Positions 34,197 to 45,242 of a stretch of 64,000 nt of DNA are shown one piece after another. Under the pieces are notes generated by a model. That model saw nothing but the letters and a program-made list of their open reading frames with translations. It ran no database searches and was not told the DNA's origin. The translations under genes were made by a program, and so were the position numbers. Source of the stretch: Pelagicoccus sp. Its GTDB lineage: Bacteria; Verrucomicrobiota; Verrucomicrobiia; Opitutales; Opitutaceae. The stretch covers positions 1 through 64,000 of the forward strand of contig JANQRJ010000068.1 of the NCBI GenBank assembly GCA_028284635.1. The letters are read 5' to 3'. Position 1 is the stretch's first letter, and each line of letters begins with the position of its first letter.

Positions 34197-36113
34197 ATGG
34201 AACATCTATATAGCATTCTATCAAGAGACCTTCTATTCTTAGCTCGACCACTGGCCCTAGCCGTTCTTATCTGCCAAGTTTCTACCTCGGCTCAAGCCGA
34301 GCAGAATCCCGATCAAACCATGCCCACACACCCGCGCCTGATATTTCCAGCTAGCGATGAAGCTTCGCTAGAACGAAAACTAGCCGCAGACCCCTTCCTC
34401 GCAAACATCCACGACCGTATCGTCAAGGTCGCCGAAGCGCAACTCGAGCTGCCCCATCCCAAACGCATAGTGGAAGGCAGGAGACTGCTCAGGGTATCTC
34501 GAACCTATCTCAAGCGGATCCTCTTCCAGGCTTACGCCTACCGCATGACCGACGACAAGCGCTTCCTCGAGTATGCCGAAGGAGCGATGCTCGCCGCCGC
34601 CGACTTCGAAGACTGGAACCCCTCTCACTTTCTGGATACCGCCGAAATGACGGCAGCCCTGGCCTTCGGCTACGACTGGCTGCACGACGAGCTTTCCGAT
34701 GCAAGCCGTGAACGTATCCGAAAAGCCATCACGGAACTCGGTTTGCGCCCCTCCCTACAAGGCCAGGAAAAGTGGATGCAGGCCAAGACCAACTGGAACC
34801 AGGTCTGCCATACCGGCATGGCCCTCGGAGCCTGGGCCATATACGAAACCGACCCCGAACTGTGCCAGGCCATCATCGACCGGGCAAACAAGTACATCAT
34901 CATCCCCCAACAAGCATACGATCCCGACGGAGCCTACCCTGAGGGCGCCATGTACTGGGCCTACGGCACCAGTTTCAACGCTATCTTCATCGACGCCTTC
35001 GAAAGCGTCTACGGCGACAAGCGACAAGCCAACATCACCGACAGCTTCCTGAAGAGCGGCGACTACTTTCTCCACGCGCAAGGACCAAACGGCTTCTTCA
35101 ACTACGCCGATGGCAGGGAGCGAGTCTTCATGGCAGCCGCAGCCTACTGGACTGCCCAAGCCTCGGACAGTCCAGAGCAGCTCTACTACCAAAAGCCCCT
35201 GATGAAAAGCCTCGTCGAGTCCGATACTCTCATCTCGCCCGACGACCATTCGCTCAGGCTCTTCGTCCCGGCCTTTCTGTGGCTCTCCCGGCTCGACTCG
35301 ACCGATATCAAAAAGCCAGCGGCGCTCTCTTGGACAGGAGATGGTCTCAATCCAGTAAGCCTCCACCGTTCGTCATGGTCCGACGACGCCCTGTACCTGG
35401 GCATCAAAGGAGGCTCGCCCTACGTCAACCACGGCCACATGGACGTCGGCTCTTTCGTCATCGACGCGCTCGGCGAGAGATGGGCCATCGACCTCGGCGC
35501 TCACGACTACCACACGCTGGAATCGGCCAACATCGATATATGGGAGCGAGACCAGGCCTCCGAGCGGTGGACCATCATGCGCTACAACAACCGCCTGCAC
35601 AACACCCTCGTAGTTGACGACGAACTACAGAAGGTCCACGGACATTCGCCCATTGTCGATTCCGTAGCCATCGACGCCCTGCGCGGAGCGAAAATCGACC
35701 TGCAACCCGTCTACCAGGGCCAGCTCGATCACGCCATTCGCAAGGCGGCTATCGTCGACGGACGCTACTTCGCATTCGAAGACGAAATCGTCCCGACCGA
35801 AGACGGCAGCGAAGTCCGCTGGGCCATACTCACCAAAGCCGAGATCCGTATCGAGAATTCCTCTACAGTCATTCTCAAGCAAGGCGGCAAGCGCCTGACC
35901 TTCCAGATAGCGACCCCCTCCGACGCCAAAATCGAAACCTTCTCCGCCCAGCCCGAAAACGACTTCGAGGACAAGAATCCAGGAGCTACACTGATAGGCT
36001 TCAAGACGAACCTGCCCGGCGAAACTCGCTCGAAGCTAACCGTGATACTGGCCCCTGGCGGCGAGCCAATTCAGACGGACGACCCGTCTTTCCAGCGATT
36101 CCTCGACTGGTGA
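34197..36113 (+). CDS. Exported heparinase II/III-type polysaccharide lyase
   Basis: A 638-residue protein with a signal peptide (LARPLALAVLICQVSTSAQA). The N-terminal half is an alpha-toroid (for example NWNQVCHTGMALGAWAIYE and GAYPEGAMYWAYGTSF, with candidate catalytic Asn/His/Tyr). The C-terminal half is a beta-sandwich with the family's metal and histidine motif VNHGHMDVGSFVIDALGE and NRLHNTLVVDDELQ. Such enzymes cleave uronate-containing polymers such as alginate or glycosaminoglycans. It is the third gene of the dehydratase-symporter-lyase run. A palindromic repeat begins two bases after its stop codon. Confidence 0.9.
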   Translation: MEHLYSILSRDLLFLARPLALAVLICQVSTSAQAEQNPDQTMPTHPRLIFPASDEASLERKLAADPFLANIHDRIVKVAEAQLELPHPKRIVEGRRLLRVSRTYLKRILFQAYAYRMTDDKRFLEYAEGAMLAAADFEDWNPSHFLDTAEMTAALAFGYDWLHDELSDASRERIRKAITELGLRPSLQGQEKWMQAKTNWNQVCHTGMALGAWAIYETDPELCQAIIDRANKYIIIPQQAYDPDGAYPEGAMYWAYGTSFNAIFIDAFESVYGDKRQANITDSFLKSGDYFLHAQGPNGFFNYADGRERVFMAAAAYWTAQASDSPEQLYYQKPLMKSLVESDTLISPDDHSLRLFVPAFLWLSRLDSTDIKKPAALSWTGDGLNPVSLHRSSWSDDALYLGIKGGSPYVNHGHMDVGSFVIDALGERWAIDLGAHDYHTLESANIDIWERDQASERWTIMRYNNRLHNTLVVDDELQKVHGHSPIVDSVAIDALRGAKIDLQPVYQGQLDHAIRKAAIVDGRYFAFEDEIVPTEDGSEVRWAILTKAEIRIENSSTVILKQGGKRLTFQIATPSDAKIETFSAQPENDFEDKNPGATLIGFKTNLPGETRSKLTVILAPGGEPIQTDDPSFQRFLDW

Positions 36114-36115
36114 TC

Positions 36116-36305
36116 GTAGCGCGGATCCCGCTCTGCGCATAGGCGTCAACTTAAGCCGAAAGGCGGTGGGCAGGAGGGCAATGCTTCGTCATTGCCGCGG
36201 AGCCTAAAGAGGGAACAACCGGTGCGGCAACGACGGAGCGTTGCCCTCCAAAGGATGCTTCTTCCGTGAGGTTGACGCCAATGCGCTCCGCTGGATTCGC
36301 GCTAC
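36116..36305. repeat. Long palindromic repeat, copy 3 (190 bp)
   Basis: Outer arms begin GTAGCGCGGATCCCGC at 36116; the complementary end at 36305 has a few changes (TGGATTCGCGCTAC). The inner GGAGGGCAATGCT/AGCGTTGCCCTCC stem is conserved. It lies between the convergent lyase and lpd genes; no other gene is present in 36114-36337. Confidence 0.85.
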
Positions 36306-36337
36306 GGAGCGAGATCCCGGTTCGCGCTGCCTTAATT

Positions 36338-37744
36338 CTATAGGGAATGTATCGCCGTTTTCGATACAGCGAGACCGGCCTCCTTGACGGATTCGGAGAG
36401 TGTGGGATGAGCGTGTATAGTACGTCCGAGGTCTTCGGCGCTGCCGCCATATTCCATATGGGTAACGACTTCGCTGATCAGTTCCGAGGCGCCTTTGGCT
36501 ACGATCTGAGCTCCGAGGATCTTGTCGGTCTTGGCGCAGGCGACGATTTTGACCAGGCCTTCCGTAGCGTCGCTGGCGATGGCTCTGCCGTTGGCGGCCA
36601 GGGGAAACTTGCCTACGTTGATGGCGACATCCTTTTCATTTGCCTGGGCTTCGGTGAGGCCAACGCTGGAAGCTTCGGGTTCGGTATAGATGACGTTTGG
36701 GATGACGTCGTAATTCACATGGCCAGCTTTTCCGGCGATGAGCTCGGCGAGGGCGACGCCTTCTTCCTCTGCCTTGTGGGCGAGCATTGGGCCGCGCACG
36801 ATGTCGCCGATGGCGTAGATGCCCGGGACGCTTGTCTTGAAGTGGTCGTCGACCTCTATGAAGCCGCGTTGGTCAGGGGAGAGGCCGACGTTTTCAAGTC
36901 CGAGGCTTTCCGTGTAGGGCTTGCGTCCAACTGAGACGAGGACCTTGTCGGCCGGCACGGCGATTTCCTTGCCTTTCCGTTCGGCGGTGACGTGAAGCTT
37001 GTTGTCGATTTCCTTGGCTCCGGTGACTTTCGTGTTGGTGTGGATGTCGAGGCCCTGCTTCTTGAAACAGCGCTCTAGGAATTTGGATACGTCATCGTCG
37101 AAGCCTGCAGCGATGTGGGGCAGGAACTCGAGCACGGTGACCTTGCTGCCATAGCGAGCCCAGACGGAGCCCAGCTCCAGGCCGATGGCGCCGCCGCCGA
37201 TGACGACAAGGCTTTCCGGCACGGTATCGAAGGCGATCGCCTGGTCGCTAGAGACGATAGTCTCGCCGTCGAACGGCATGAAGGGGAGCTCGACGGGTGC
37301 CGAACCGGTGGCGAGAATGATGTGGGTGGCGGAGATTTCCTCGGAGTCGCCGATGACGATCTTGCCGTCGCCGAGTAGCTTGCCGTGGCCGTTGAAACGG
37401 GTTATGCCGCGCTTTTTGACGAGCATATCGACGCCGCCGGTGAGCTGGGCGACGACCTTTTCCTTCTTCTTCATGACGGTATCCAGATTTAGGGATACTT
37501 CGCCTCCGATTTCGATGCCGGCGTCCGCGGCGTGGCCTTTGGCGAAAGCGTATTGCTCGCTGGTGTGCAGGAGAGCCTTGCTGGGTATGCAGCCTACATT
37601 GAGGCAGGTGCCGCCGAGGGCTTTGCGTTTTTCGACGAGCGCGGTATTCAGTCCGAGTTGGGCGCAGCGGATAGCGGCGACGTAGCCGCCGGGTCCGCCG
37701 CCGATTATGGCGACGTCGAAGGTGGATAGAGAATTTTTGGACAT
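36338..37744 (-). CDS. lpdA: Dihydrolipoyl dehydrogenase (E3)
   Basis: A 468-residue FAD flavoenzyme that reoxidises the dihydrolipoyl group of 2-oxo acid dehydrogenase complexes with NAD. Visible motifs: [20 protein letters not shown] (FAD), [17 protein letters not shown] (redox disulfide), [20 protein letters not shown] (NAD), [20 protein letters not shown], and the active-site base [13 protein letters not shown]. It is the third gene of a sucA-sucB-lpd operon, with a 100-base spacer containing the 37830-37882 hairpin and CCTACAGCCTAAA words. Confidence 0.96.
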   Translation of the reverse strand: MSKNSLSTFDVAIIGGGPGGYVAAIRCAQLGLNTALVEKRKALGGTCLNVGCIPSKALLHTSEQYAFAKGHAADAGIEIGGEVSLNLDTVMKKKEKVVAQLTGGVDMLVKKRGITRFNGHGKLLGDGKIVIGDSEEISATHIILATGSAPVELPFMPFDGETIVSSDQAIAFDTVPESLVVIGGGAIGLELGSVWARYGSKVTVLEFLPHIAAGFDDDVSKFLERCFKKQGLDIHTNTKVTGAKEIDNKLHVTAERKGKEIAVPADKVLVSVGRKPYTESLGLENVGLSPDQRGFIEVDDHFKTSVPGIYAIGDIVRGPMLAHKAEEEGVALAELIAGKAGHVNYDVIPNVIYTEPEASSVGLTEAQANEKDVAINVGKFPLAANGRAIASDATEGLVKIVACAKTDKILGAQIVAKGASELISEVVTHMEYGGSAEDLGRTIHAHPTLSESVKEAGLAVSKTAIHSL

Positions 37745-37829
37745 TGTCTTAGGGAGAGAGGTTGAAGACTGAAGGGGGGGCGTTGTAGTTGACCTAAACC
37801 TACAGCCTAAACTCCTACAGCCTAAATAC

Positions 37830-37882
37830 CTCTCGAAGACCCGGCTAGACTTCGAGTAGAAGTCTAGCCGGGTCTTCGAGAG
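37830..37882. repeat. 24-bp perfect hairpin that spans the sucB stop codon
   Basis: Arms CTCTCGAAGACCCGGCTAGA... (37830-37853) and its exact complement (37859-37882) flank a 5-base loop. The minus-strand sucB stop (TAG at 37845-37847) and its last residues ([10 protein letters not shown]) are encoded within the hairpin. It may attenuate transcription or protect the upstream mRNA before lpd. Confidence 0.75.
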
Positions 37883-39098
37883 CTTGCTTGACGTTGACGA
37901 GGAAGGTGACGGCTTCCTTGCCGTCGACGATGCGGTGATCGTAGGAGACGGCGAGATACATCATGGGACGGATTTCGACTTGGCCGTTCACGGCTACAGG
38001 CCGGTCCTGGATGGTGTGCATGCCGAGAATGCCGCTTTGCGGAGCGTTGAGAATGGGGGTGGAAAGCATGGAGCCGAAGATGCCGCCGTTGGTGATGGTG
38101 AAAACGCCTCCTTGCAGGTCCTCGATCTTGATCTTCCCTTCTCGGGCCTTGGCGGCGTAGTCGATGATCGCTTGCTCGATGCCAGCCAGGCTGAGTTGGT
38201 TGCAGTCGTGTACGACGGGGACCATCAGTCCTTTGGGAGTGGATACGGCGATGCCAATGTCGTAGAAGTGGTTCTGCACGATCTCGTCGCCATCGATTTG
38301 GGCATTGAGAGCGGGCACTTGCTTGAGAGCTTGAACGACGGCTTTGACGAAGAGGGACATGAAGCCGAGCTTGACGCCGTGTTTCTTGACGAAAGCTTCC
38401 TGATGACGGGCCCGCAGGGCCTTGATGGCACTCATGTCGGCCTCGTTGAAGGTGGTGAGCATGGCGGCCTCTTGCTGGGCGGCGACGAGGCGTTCGGCTA
38501 TCTTGGCGCGGAGCGGAGTTAAACGCTTGCGCGTTTGGGTTTTGGGTTCTGCCCGTGCTTCGCTCTCTGAGCTACGCAGGGTTCGAGCTGTGCTCGAAGC
38601 GCTGGGTTCTGGGGAAGGAGATGAAGATTGGTGTTTCAGCATGTCGCCTTTGGTGACGCGGCCGGCTTTGCCGGTGCCGATGACGGTGGCTGGGTCGATG
38701 TTTTCCTCAGTGGCGATGCGGCGGACGGCGGGGGACTGCGCTTCGCTTCGGGGTTTCAGGTTCGCTGCCTTATCTTCTTCTGCTTCTGCCTCTTCATCTA
38801 CTTCCTCCTCCTTTTTTGAAGCAGATGAAGAAGCAGAAGAAGATGCTGTCTTTGGCGCTCCGGCGGACTCGTCGATGGTGGCGATGGTTTGGCCGATTTC
38901 AACCTCGTCGCCTTCGGCGGTAGAGAGGGTGATGACTCCGGCTACTTCGGCGAGGCCTTCGGAGGTGATCTTGTCGGTCTCGAGCTCGTAAAGGAGCTGG
39001 TTCTTTTCGACATAGTCGCCGTCTTTGACGTTCCAGGACGCGATGATCCCGGAGGTGATCGATTCGCCGAGGGTGGGAATTTTTACTTCGATTGACAT
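37845..39098 (-). CDS. sucB: Dihydrolipoyllysine-residue succinyltransferase (E2 of 2-oxoglutarate dehydrogenase)
   Basis: A 417-residue E2 subunit. The order is an N-terminal lipoyl domain (residues about 1-77, lipoyl lysine in [11 protein letters not shown]), a low-complexity Ala/Ser/Lys/Glu linker, a peripheral-subunit-binding domain ([20 protein letters not shown]), a second linker, and the catalytic acyltransferase domain ending with [13 protein letters not shown], which has the HxxxDG active site. Both linkers are built from palindromic repeats (38769-38846 and 38551-38583). The last codons are part of a perfect hairpin. It lies 42 bases after sucA. Confidence 0.96.
   Translation of the reverse strand: MSIEVKIPTLGESITSGIIASWNVKDGDYVEKNQLLYELETDKITSEGLAEVAGVITLSTAEGDEVEIGQTIATIDESAGAPKTASSSASSSASKKEEEVDEEAEAEEDKAANLKPRSEAQSPAVRRIATEENIDPATVIGTGKAGRVTKGDMLKHQSSSPSPEPSASSTARTLRSSESEARAEPKTQTRKRLTPLRAKIAERLVAAQQEAAMLTTFNEADMSAIKALRARHQEAFVKKHGVKLGFMSLFVKAVVQALKQVPALNAQIDGDEIVQNHFYDIGIAVSTPKGLMVPVVHDCNQLSLAGIEQAIIDYAAKAREGKIKIEDLQGGVFTITNGGIFGSMLSTPILNAPQSGILGMHTIQDRPVAVNGQVEIRPMMYLAVSYDHRIVDGKEAVTFLVNVKQALEDPARLLLEV
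38551..38583 (-). repeat. Coding-embedded palindromic repeat in sucB
   Basis: On the coding strand AACCCTGCGTAG...CGAAGCACGGGC, translated [11 protein letters not shown] in the second linker of SucB. It shares both end words and the reading frame with the copy in ispG (11749-11787). Confidence 0.65.
38769..38846 (-). repeat. Coding-embedded GAAGAAGAT palindrome in the sucB linker
   Basis: ATCTTCTTCTGCTTCTGCCT-type words followed after TTTTTTGAAG by complementary GAAGCAGATGAAGAAGCAG and AAGAAGAT words. It encodes the first linker ([20 protein letters not shown]). It is related to the intergenic palindrome at 12283-12376. Confidence 0.55.
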
Positions 39099-39140
39099 CG
39101 AGAAATGGTGAATGGTGAGTGTTGAGTAGTGAAAGATCGA

Positions 39141-41882
<2,742 letters not shown>

Positions 41883-42059
41883 TCTGGGTGTTTCGGTTTT
41901 GGAGGCTGCCTGGCTGCTTGTTACAAAGCAAAGACGGTTAAGGGTGCGTCCTCCTGGAGTAAAGTAAAAGGGGCGGTTTTCTCGCCTTGTTCCCGCCGGG
42001 CGAACGATATCAGGAAAGCGCTTGCTCCTCGGTTGGCTTTTGGCTGAATTTCGGCTTCT

Positions 42060-42305
42060 ATGATCGAGGAGAGAATCGTTGAGGCCTTGCGTGGGCTGTC
42101 GCAGGCCATCGAAGCTGCGGATGCGGACGGGATTAAGAGCAATATGTCGTTTGTCGACGAGGCTTTGCAAGAGCATCGGAGGTCGCTGGATCCTCAGCTG
42201 AAGCACTACCTGAAGAACCGCAGCTACATGAAGGCGCTGGCTTTTCTGGAGGGGCAGAACGATATCCCGAAAGGGCGCTGCAGCGGACGGACCGACTTTT
42301 CCTGA
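42060..42305 (+). CDS. Small conserved-type helical protein, unknown function
   Basis: An 81-residue, mostly helical acidic/basic protein ([20 protein letters not shown], then [20 protein letters not shown] and [17 protein letters not shown]). I recognise no family. It begins 177 bases from the divergent sucA start and stops three bases before the SUI1-like gene, so the two are almost certainly co-transcribed. That linkage suggests a translation-related or housekeeping role, but nothing in the sequence shows it. Confidence 0.65.
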   Translation: MIEERIVEALRGLSQAIEAADADGIKSNMSFVDEALQEHRRSLDPQLKHYLKNRSYMKALAFLEGQNDIPKGRCSGRTDFS

Positions 42306-42308
42306 GCG

Positions 42309-42704
42309 ATGGCCAAGAAGCGCGATCGTCTGGCGACGGATGGAGGCGAGGGACTTGCTGCGGGCAATCCGTTCGCCGCTCTGAGTGGAGAGGGTTTGCC
42401 TGAAGGGCCGTCTCGCCCTGTAGCGAAACCCGCGCCTCGACCAAAACCTGAAAGCAAGAACCGGGGCCGCCTCGACGTGCGGCGAGAGAAGTCCGGGCGT
42501 GGCGGCAAGACGGTGACCGTGGTCTTCGGATGGAAGGGGATTTCCGCTGAAGAGAAAGCGGTATTGGCTAAGTCGATACAGAAGTGCTGTGGCGTTGGCG
42601 GCGGCGTGAAGAACGGCAATATCGAAATCCAGGGCGACAAGCGCGAAGAGACCAAAGCCGTGCTGGAGGAAGCGGGCTTTCGCGTGGTCGTTTGGAAAAG
42701 TTAA
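42309..42704 (+). CDS. SUI1/YciH-family translation factor-like protein
   Basis: A 131-residue protein with a charged N-terminal tail ([20 protein letters not shown]) leading into the eIF1/SUI1 fold: [40 protein letters not shown] and [14 protein letters not shown]. Bacterial YciH-type relatives affect start-codon fidelity on the small ribosomal subunit. The long basic linker of about 50 residues before the domain is common in this family. It forms a pair with the small gene at 42060, and transcription probably ends at the palindrome that begins at its stop codon. Confidence 0.88.
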   Translation: MAKKRDRLATDGGEGLAAGNPFAALSGEGLPEGPSRPVAKPAPRPKPESKNRGRLDVRREKSGRGGKTVTVVFGWKGISAEEKAVLAKSIQKCCGVGGGVKNGNIEIQGDKREETKAVLEEAGFRVVVWKS

Positions 42705-42793
42705 GAGTTAAAAGTTAAGAGTGAAGAATGAGTAAGCGGGTAACCCGTCCCTGAATCTCTCCTCCCGAATTCTTCGCTCTTAACTTTTAACTC
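42705..42793. terminator. 17-bp inverted repeat GAGTTAAAAGTTAAGAG between convergent genes
   Basis: Perfect arms at 42705-42721 and 42777-42793, extended inward by GAAGAAT/ATTCTTC, lie between the SUI1-like gene and metF, which converge. It is one of several intergenic low-complexity palindromes built from reiterated short words, and probably acts as a bidirectional terminator. Confidence 0.55.
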
Positions 42794-42799
42794 TTTCGC

Positions 42800-43687
42800 T
42801 CACGCAAAGCGTGCGCGAAAGGTCTTCATGAGCTCCAGGGCCACCTCGGCTTTGTTCAGGGCGTAGAGATGCACTCCGGGGACGCCGTTTTTCATAAGAT
42901 CGATAAGCTGCTCGCGAGCCCAGTTTGATCCAATCTCCGCGACGGCTTTGGGATCGGCTTCGGCTTTTTCCAGCTCGGACTCGAGAGCCGGCGGGATCTT
43001 GGAGCCGCACATGTTGGTGATGCGTTTGATCTGGCCAGTGGCGAGGGCAGGCATGAGACCGGGAATAATGGGCAGATCGATACCGCGGGCTCGGGTTTTT
43101 TCCACGAAGTCGTAGTAGTGCTGATTGTCGAAAAAGAGCTGGGTGGTGATGAAGGAAGCCCCTGCGTCGACCTTGATTTTCAGATGGTCGAGGTCTGTTT
43201 CGAAGCTGGCGGCTTCGGGATGCTTTTCGGGGTAGCCGGCTACGCCCGTGCAGATTTCGGGTTGGCGCTTGCGGATGAAAGCGACGAGTTCAGAGGCGTG
43301 CTTGAAGCCGCCGGGAGCGACTTGGAACTCGGTCTGATCCTTGGGGGGATCGCCGCGAAGCGCCATGATGTTGCGGTAGCCTTCGGCATGAAAGTCGTCA
43401 ATGGCTTGCCCGAGCTCTTCGCGGCTCGCTCCGACGCAGGTGAAGTGCGGCATGACATTGAGCCCGATCTGGTCCTTCATGAGGGTGCAGACTCGGGCGG
43501 ACTTTTCGCGAGTGCTGCCTCCCGCTCCGTAGGTTACGGATACGAAGTCTGGCTGAAACTGCTTGAGTCTCGAAGCCGATTCGCTGAGGCGAGCGACCGC
43601 CTCCTCGGTTTTCGGCGGGAAGAATTCGACGGAGAGGAGAGGGCGATTGGGGTCGAGGAGTGAAGTGATTCGCTGCTGGGCTTTCAT
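42800..43687 (-). CDS. metF: Methylenetetrahydrofolate reductase
   Basis: A 295-residue FAD enzyme that reduces 5,10-methylene-THF to 5-methyl-THF for methionine synthesis. The TIM-barrel features are clear: LLSVEFFPPKTEEA (catalytic Glu), VSVTYGAGGSTREKS, CTGVAGYPEKHPEA, DAGASFITTQLFFDN and IIPGLMPALATGQIKRITNMC. Length matches bacterial MetF. A palindrome (ATATCAAC...GTTGATAT) lies four bases before the ATG and could control translation or transcription. Confidence 0.96.
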   Translation of the reverse strand: MKAQQRITSLLDPNRPLLSVEFFPPKTEEAVARLSESASRLKQFQPDFVSVTYGAGGSTREKSARVCTLMKDQIGLNVMPHFTCVGASREELGQAIDDFHAEGYRNIMALRGDPPKDQTEFQVAPGGFKHASELVAFIRKRQPEICTGVAGYPEKHPEAASFETDLDHLKIKVDAGASFITTQLFFDNQHYYDFVEKTRARGIDLPIIPGLMPALATGQIKRITNMCGSKIPPALESELEKAEADPKAVAEIGSNWAREQLIDLMKNGVPGVHLYALNKAEVALELMKTFRARFA

Positions 43688-43690
43688 AAA

Positions 43691-43718
43691 ATATCAACGT
43701 ATACGGATTTGTTGATAT
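43691..43718. promoter_or_regulatory. Palindrome ATATCAAC-N12-GTTGATAT at the metF start
   Basis: Perfect 8-base arms (43691-43698 and 43711-43718) lie directly upstream of the metF ATG on the minus strand, covering the ribosome-binding region. It could be an operator for a methionine-pathway repressor or an RNA hairpin that hides the start site. I cannot tell which from the sequence. Confidence 0.45.
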
Positions 43719-43740
43719 GAAATATTGAAGATGTCGAATA

Positions 43741-43848
43741 GGAAATGGTGAGTGGTGAATAGTGAATGGTGAATTGGGGAGACGAAGGATTTGCGAGCCT
43801 TCGAACTCTCTCCCTTCACCATTCACTACTCGCTGTTCACCATTTTCA
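43741..43848. repeat. GGTGAATAGTGAATGGTGAA low-complexity inverted repeat
   Basis: Reiterated GGTGAGTGGTGAATAGTGAA words (43741-43775) face their complements TTCACCATTCACTACTCGCT (43815-43848). The right arm includes the rlmN stop and last codons (KMVNSE). Similar words occur before sucB (39103-39135), before dnaE (51283-51320) and before exbD (52906-52932). Confidence 0.55.
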
Positions 43849-44926
43849 GCTTCAGCTGACCGCAGGCGGCAGCGATGTCATGGCCTTTTTCGCGTCGGAT
43901 GGTCGTGCTGACGCCTCGGTTTTTGAGGCGATTGTAGAAGGTGTCTTGGCGGGCGATGCTGGGGCGGCGCCATTCGAGGCCGTCGACGGTGTTATAGGGG
44001 ATGAGATTGACGTGCGCCTTGAGTTCGAGGGCTATCTTGATAAGGGCGTCCGCTTGCTCGAGGGTGTCGTTGATTTCCTCGATGAGAATGAACTCGAGGG
44101 TGACCATGCGGCCCTTGCTTTGGCCGTATTGCTTGATGGCGGGGACGAGTTGCTCGAGCGGATACTTGCGGTTGATGGGCATGATCTGCTCGCGTACGGG
44201 ATTGGTGGCTCCGTGGAGAGACACGGCGAGGCGGAATTGCTCGGGCTCCTGAGCGAGTTCGAGGATACGGGGCACGATGCCGGAGGTGGAGATCGTGATG
44301 CGACGTGCCCCGAAGTTGAGACCCCAAGGGGCGTTCAGGATACGAAGGGCTGGGATGAGATTCTTGTAGTTGGCCATGGGCTCGCCCATGCCCATGACGA
44401 CGATGTTGTCGAAGGAGGCGATCTCTTCGCTGGCCCTTTGGGTGGTAGCGTCTTCCAGATGGCAGACGTGGATGAGCTGGGAGACGATCTCTCCGGTTGA
44501 CAGGTCGCGTTTCCAGCCAGCGAGGCCGGAAGCGCAGAACTTGCAGCCGTAGGCGCAGCCGACTTGGGTGGAAATGCAGATCGTTTTGCGAGAACTCTCC
44601 TGTCCGACTCCGATCTGGGGCGCGCGGATGACGACCGTCTCGATCATAGAGCTGTCGTCCATCTGCAGGAGGAGCTTTTCGGTCTCGTCAGCCGATTCCT
44701 TGGCGAGAACGCGTTTGCTCGGGGCGATGTCGAAGCTGTCGGCGAGCTTCTCTCGCAAGGATTTGGGGAGATTCGTCATCTCGTCCCAGTTGCGAGCACG
44801 TTTCTTGTAGAGCCAGTCCATGACTTGCTTGGCTCGAAACTTAGGTTCGCCGTTTGCTGCGAGGTGGCTTTGCAGGGAGTCGAGGGACTCTCCATAGATT
44901 GGCGGCTTGGCGGGAGTGTATTTCAT
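43826..44926 (-). CDS. rlmN: Dual-specificity 23S rRNA/tRNA adenine-2-methyltransferase (radical SAM)
   Basis: A 366-residue radical-SAM methyltransferase that methylates A2503 of 23S rRNA and A37 of some tRNAs. Cluster cysteines appear in TQVGCAYGCKFCASG, the SAM-binding region in VVMGMGEPMANY, the methyl-carrying second catalytic cysteine in GHDIAAACGQL near the end. The start at 44926 gives the usual PPIYGESLDSLQSHL N-terminus; the open frame extends through a palindromic repeat. No good Shine-Dalgarno is visible upstream. The final residues are encoded by a low-complexity repeat. Confidence 0.94.
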   Translation of the reverse strand: MKYTPAKPPIYGESLDSLQSHLAANGEPKFRAKQVMDWLYKKRARNWDEMTNLPKSLREKLADSFDIAPSKRVLAKESADETEKLLLQMDDSSMIETVVIRAPQIGVGQESSRKTICISTQVGCAYGCKFCASGLAGWKRDLSTGEIVSQLIHVCHLEDATTQRASEEIASFDNIVVMGMGEPMANYKNLIPALRILNAPWGLNFGARRITISTSGIVPRILELAQEPEQFRLAVSLHGATNPVREQIMPINRKYPLEQLVPAIKQYGQSKGRMVTLEFILIEEINDTLEQADALIKIALELKAHVNLIPYNTVDGLEWRRPSIARQDTFYNRLKNRGVSTTIRREKGHDIAAACGQLKLKMVNSE

Positions 44927-44948
44927 GTCAGAGGAGGAAGTAGAGGCT

Positions 44949-44981
44949 GTCCGTGCTTCGCTCTTCGAGCTTCGCAGGATC
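44949..44981 (-). repeat. Third, degenerate copy of the ispG/sucB palindromic repeat
   Basis: GTCCGTGCTTCGCTCTTCGAGCTTCGCAGGATC differs at a few positions from the sucB copy (GCCCGTGCTTCGCTCTCTGA...). It lies just upstream of the rlmN start and appears untranslated, showing that the element also sits between genes. Confidence 0.55.
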
Positions 44982-45075
44982 TGTGAAAGGTGGTAAGGCT
45001 GTAGGCTGAAGGTCTGTTGGGGAAGGGCGAAGTTTCGTTTGGCGTTGGAGGGAGGCAGGCTAGCGCTACGCGCAA

Positions 45076-45138
45076 GTAGCCGAAGTCGAAAGACTTTGGC
45101 ATCTCTCGTAGGCTCCAAAGTCTTTCGACTTCGGCTAC
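45076..45138. terminator. 24-bp perfect inverted repeat (GTAGCCGAAGTCGAAAGACT...)
   Basis: Arms at 45076-45099 and 45115-45138 with a 15-base loop lie between the divergent rlmN and lptF-like genes. The outer 13 bases are identical to the mpg hairpin arms (4207-4236). Because the flanking genes point away from it, it is not a simple terminator for them and may be a dispersed element. Confidence 0.65.
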
Positions 45139-45242
45139 AAGGTTGGCTTCGACTGATGTAGCGGCTTAGCGCGCTTTCGACGAAGTTTTGCTTGGCGGCT
45201 TTCGGCTTGAAGTTGCTGGGGTGGGGATAAGGGTAGCGGATA

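Noticed and set aside
41883..42206. N-terminal extension of sucA
   Set aside because: The 108 extra residues do not resemble E1 and overlap the divergent gene at 42060; the family N-terminus begins near 41882.
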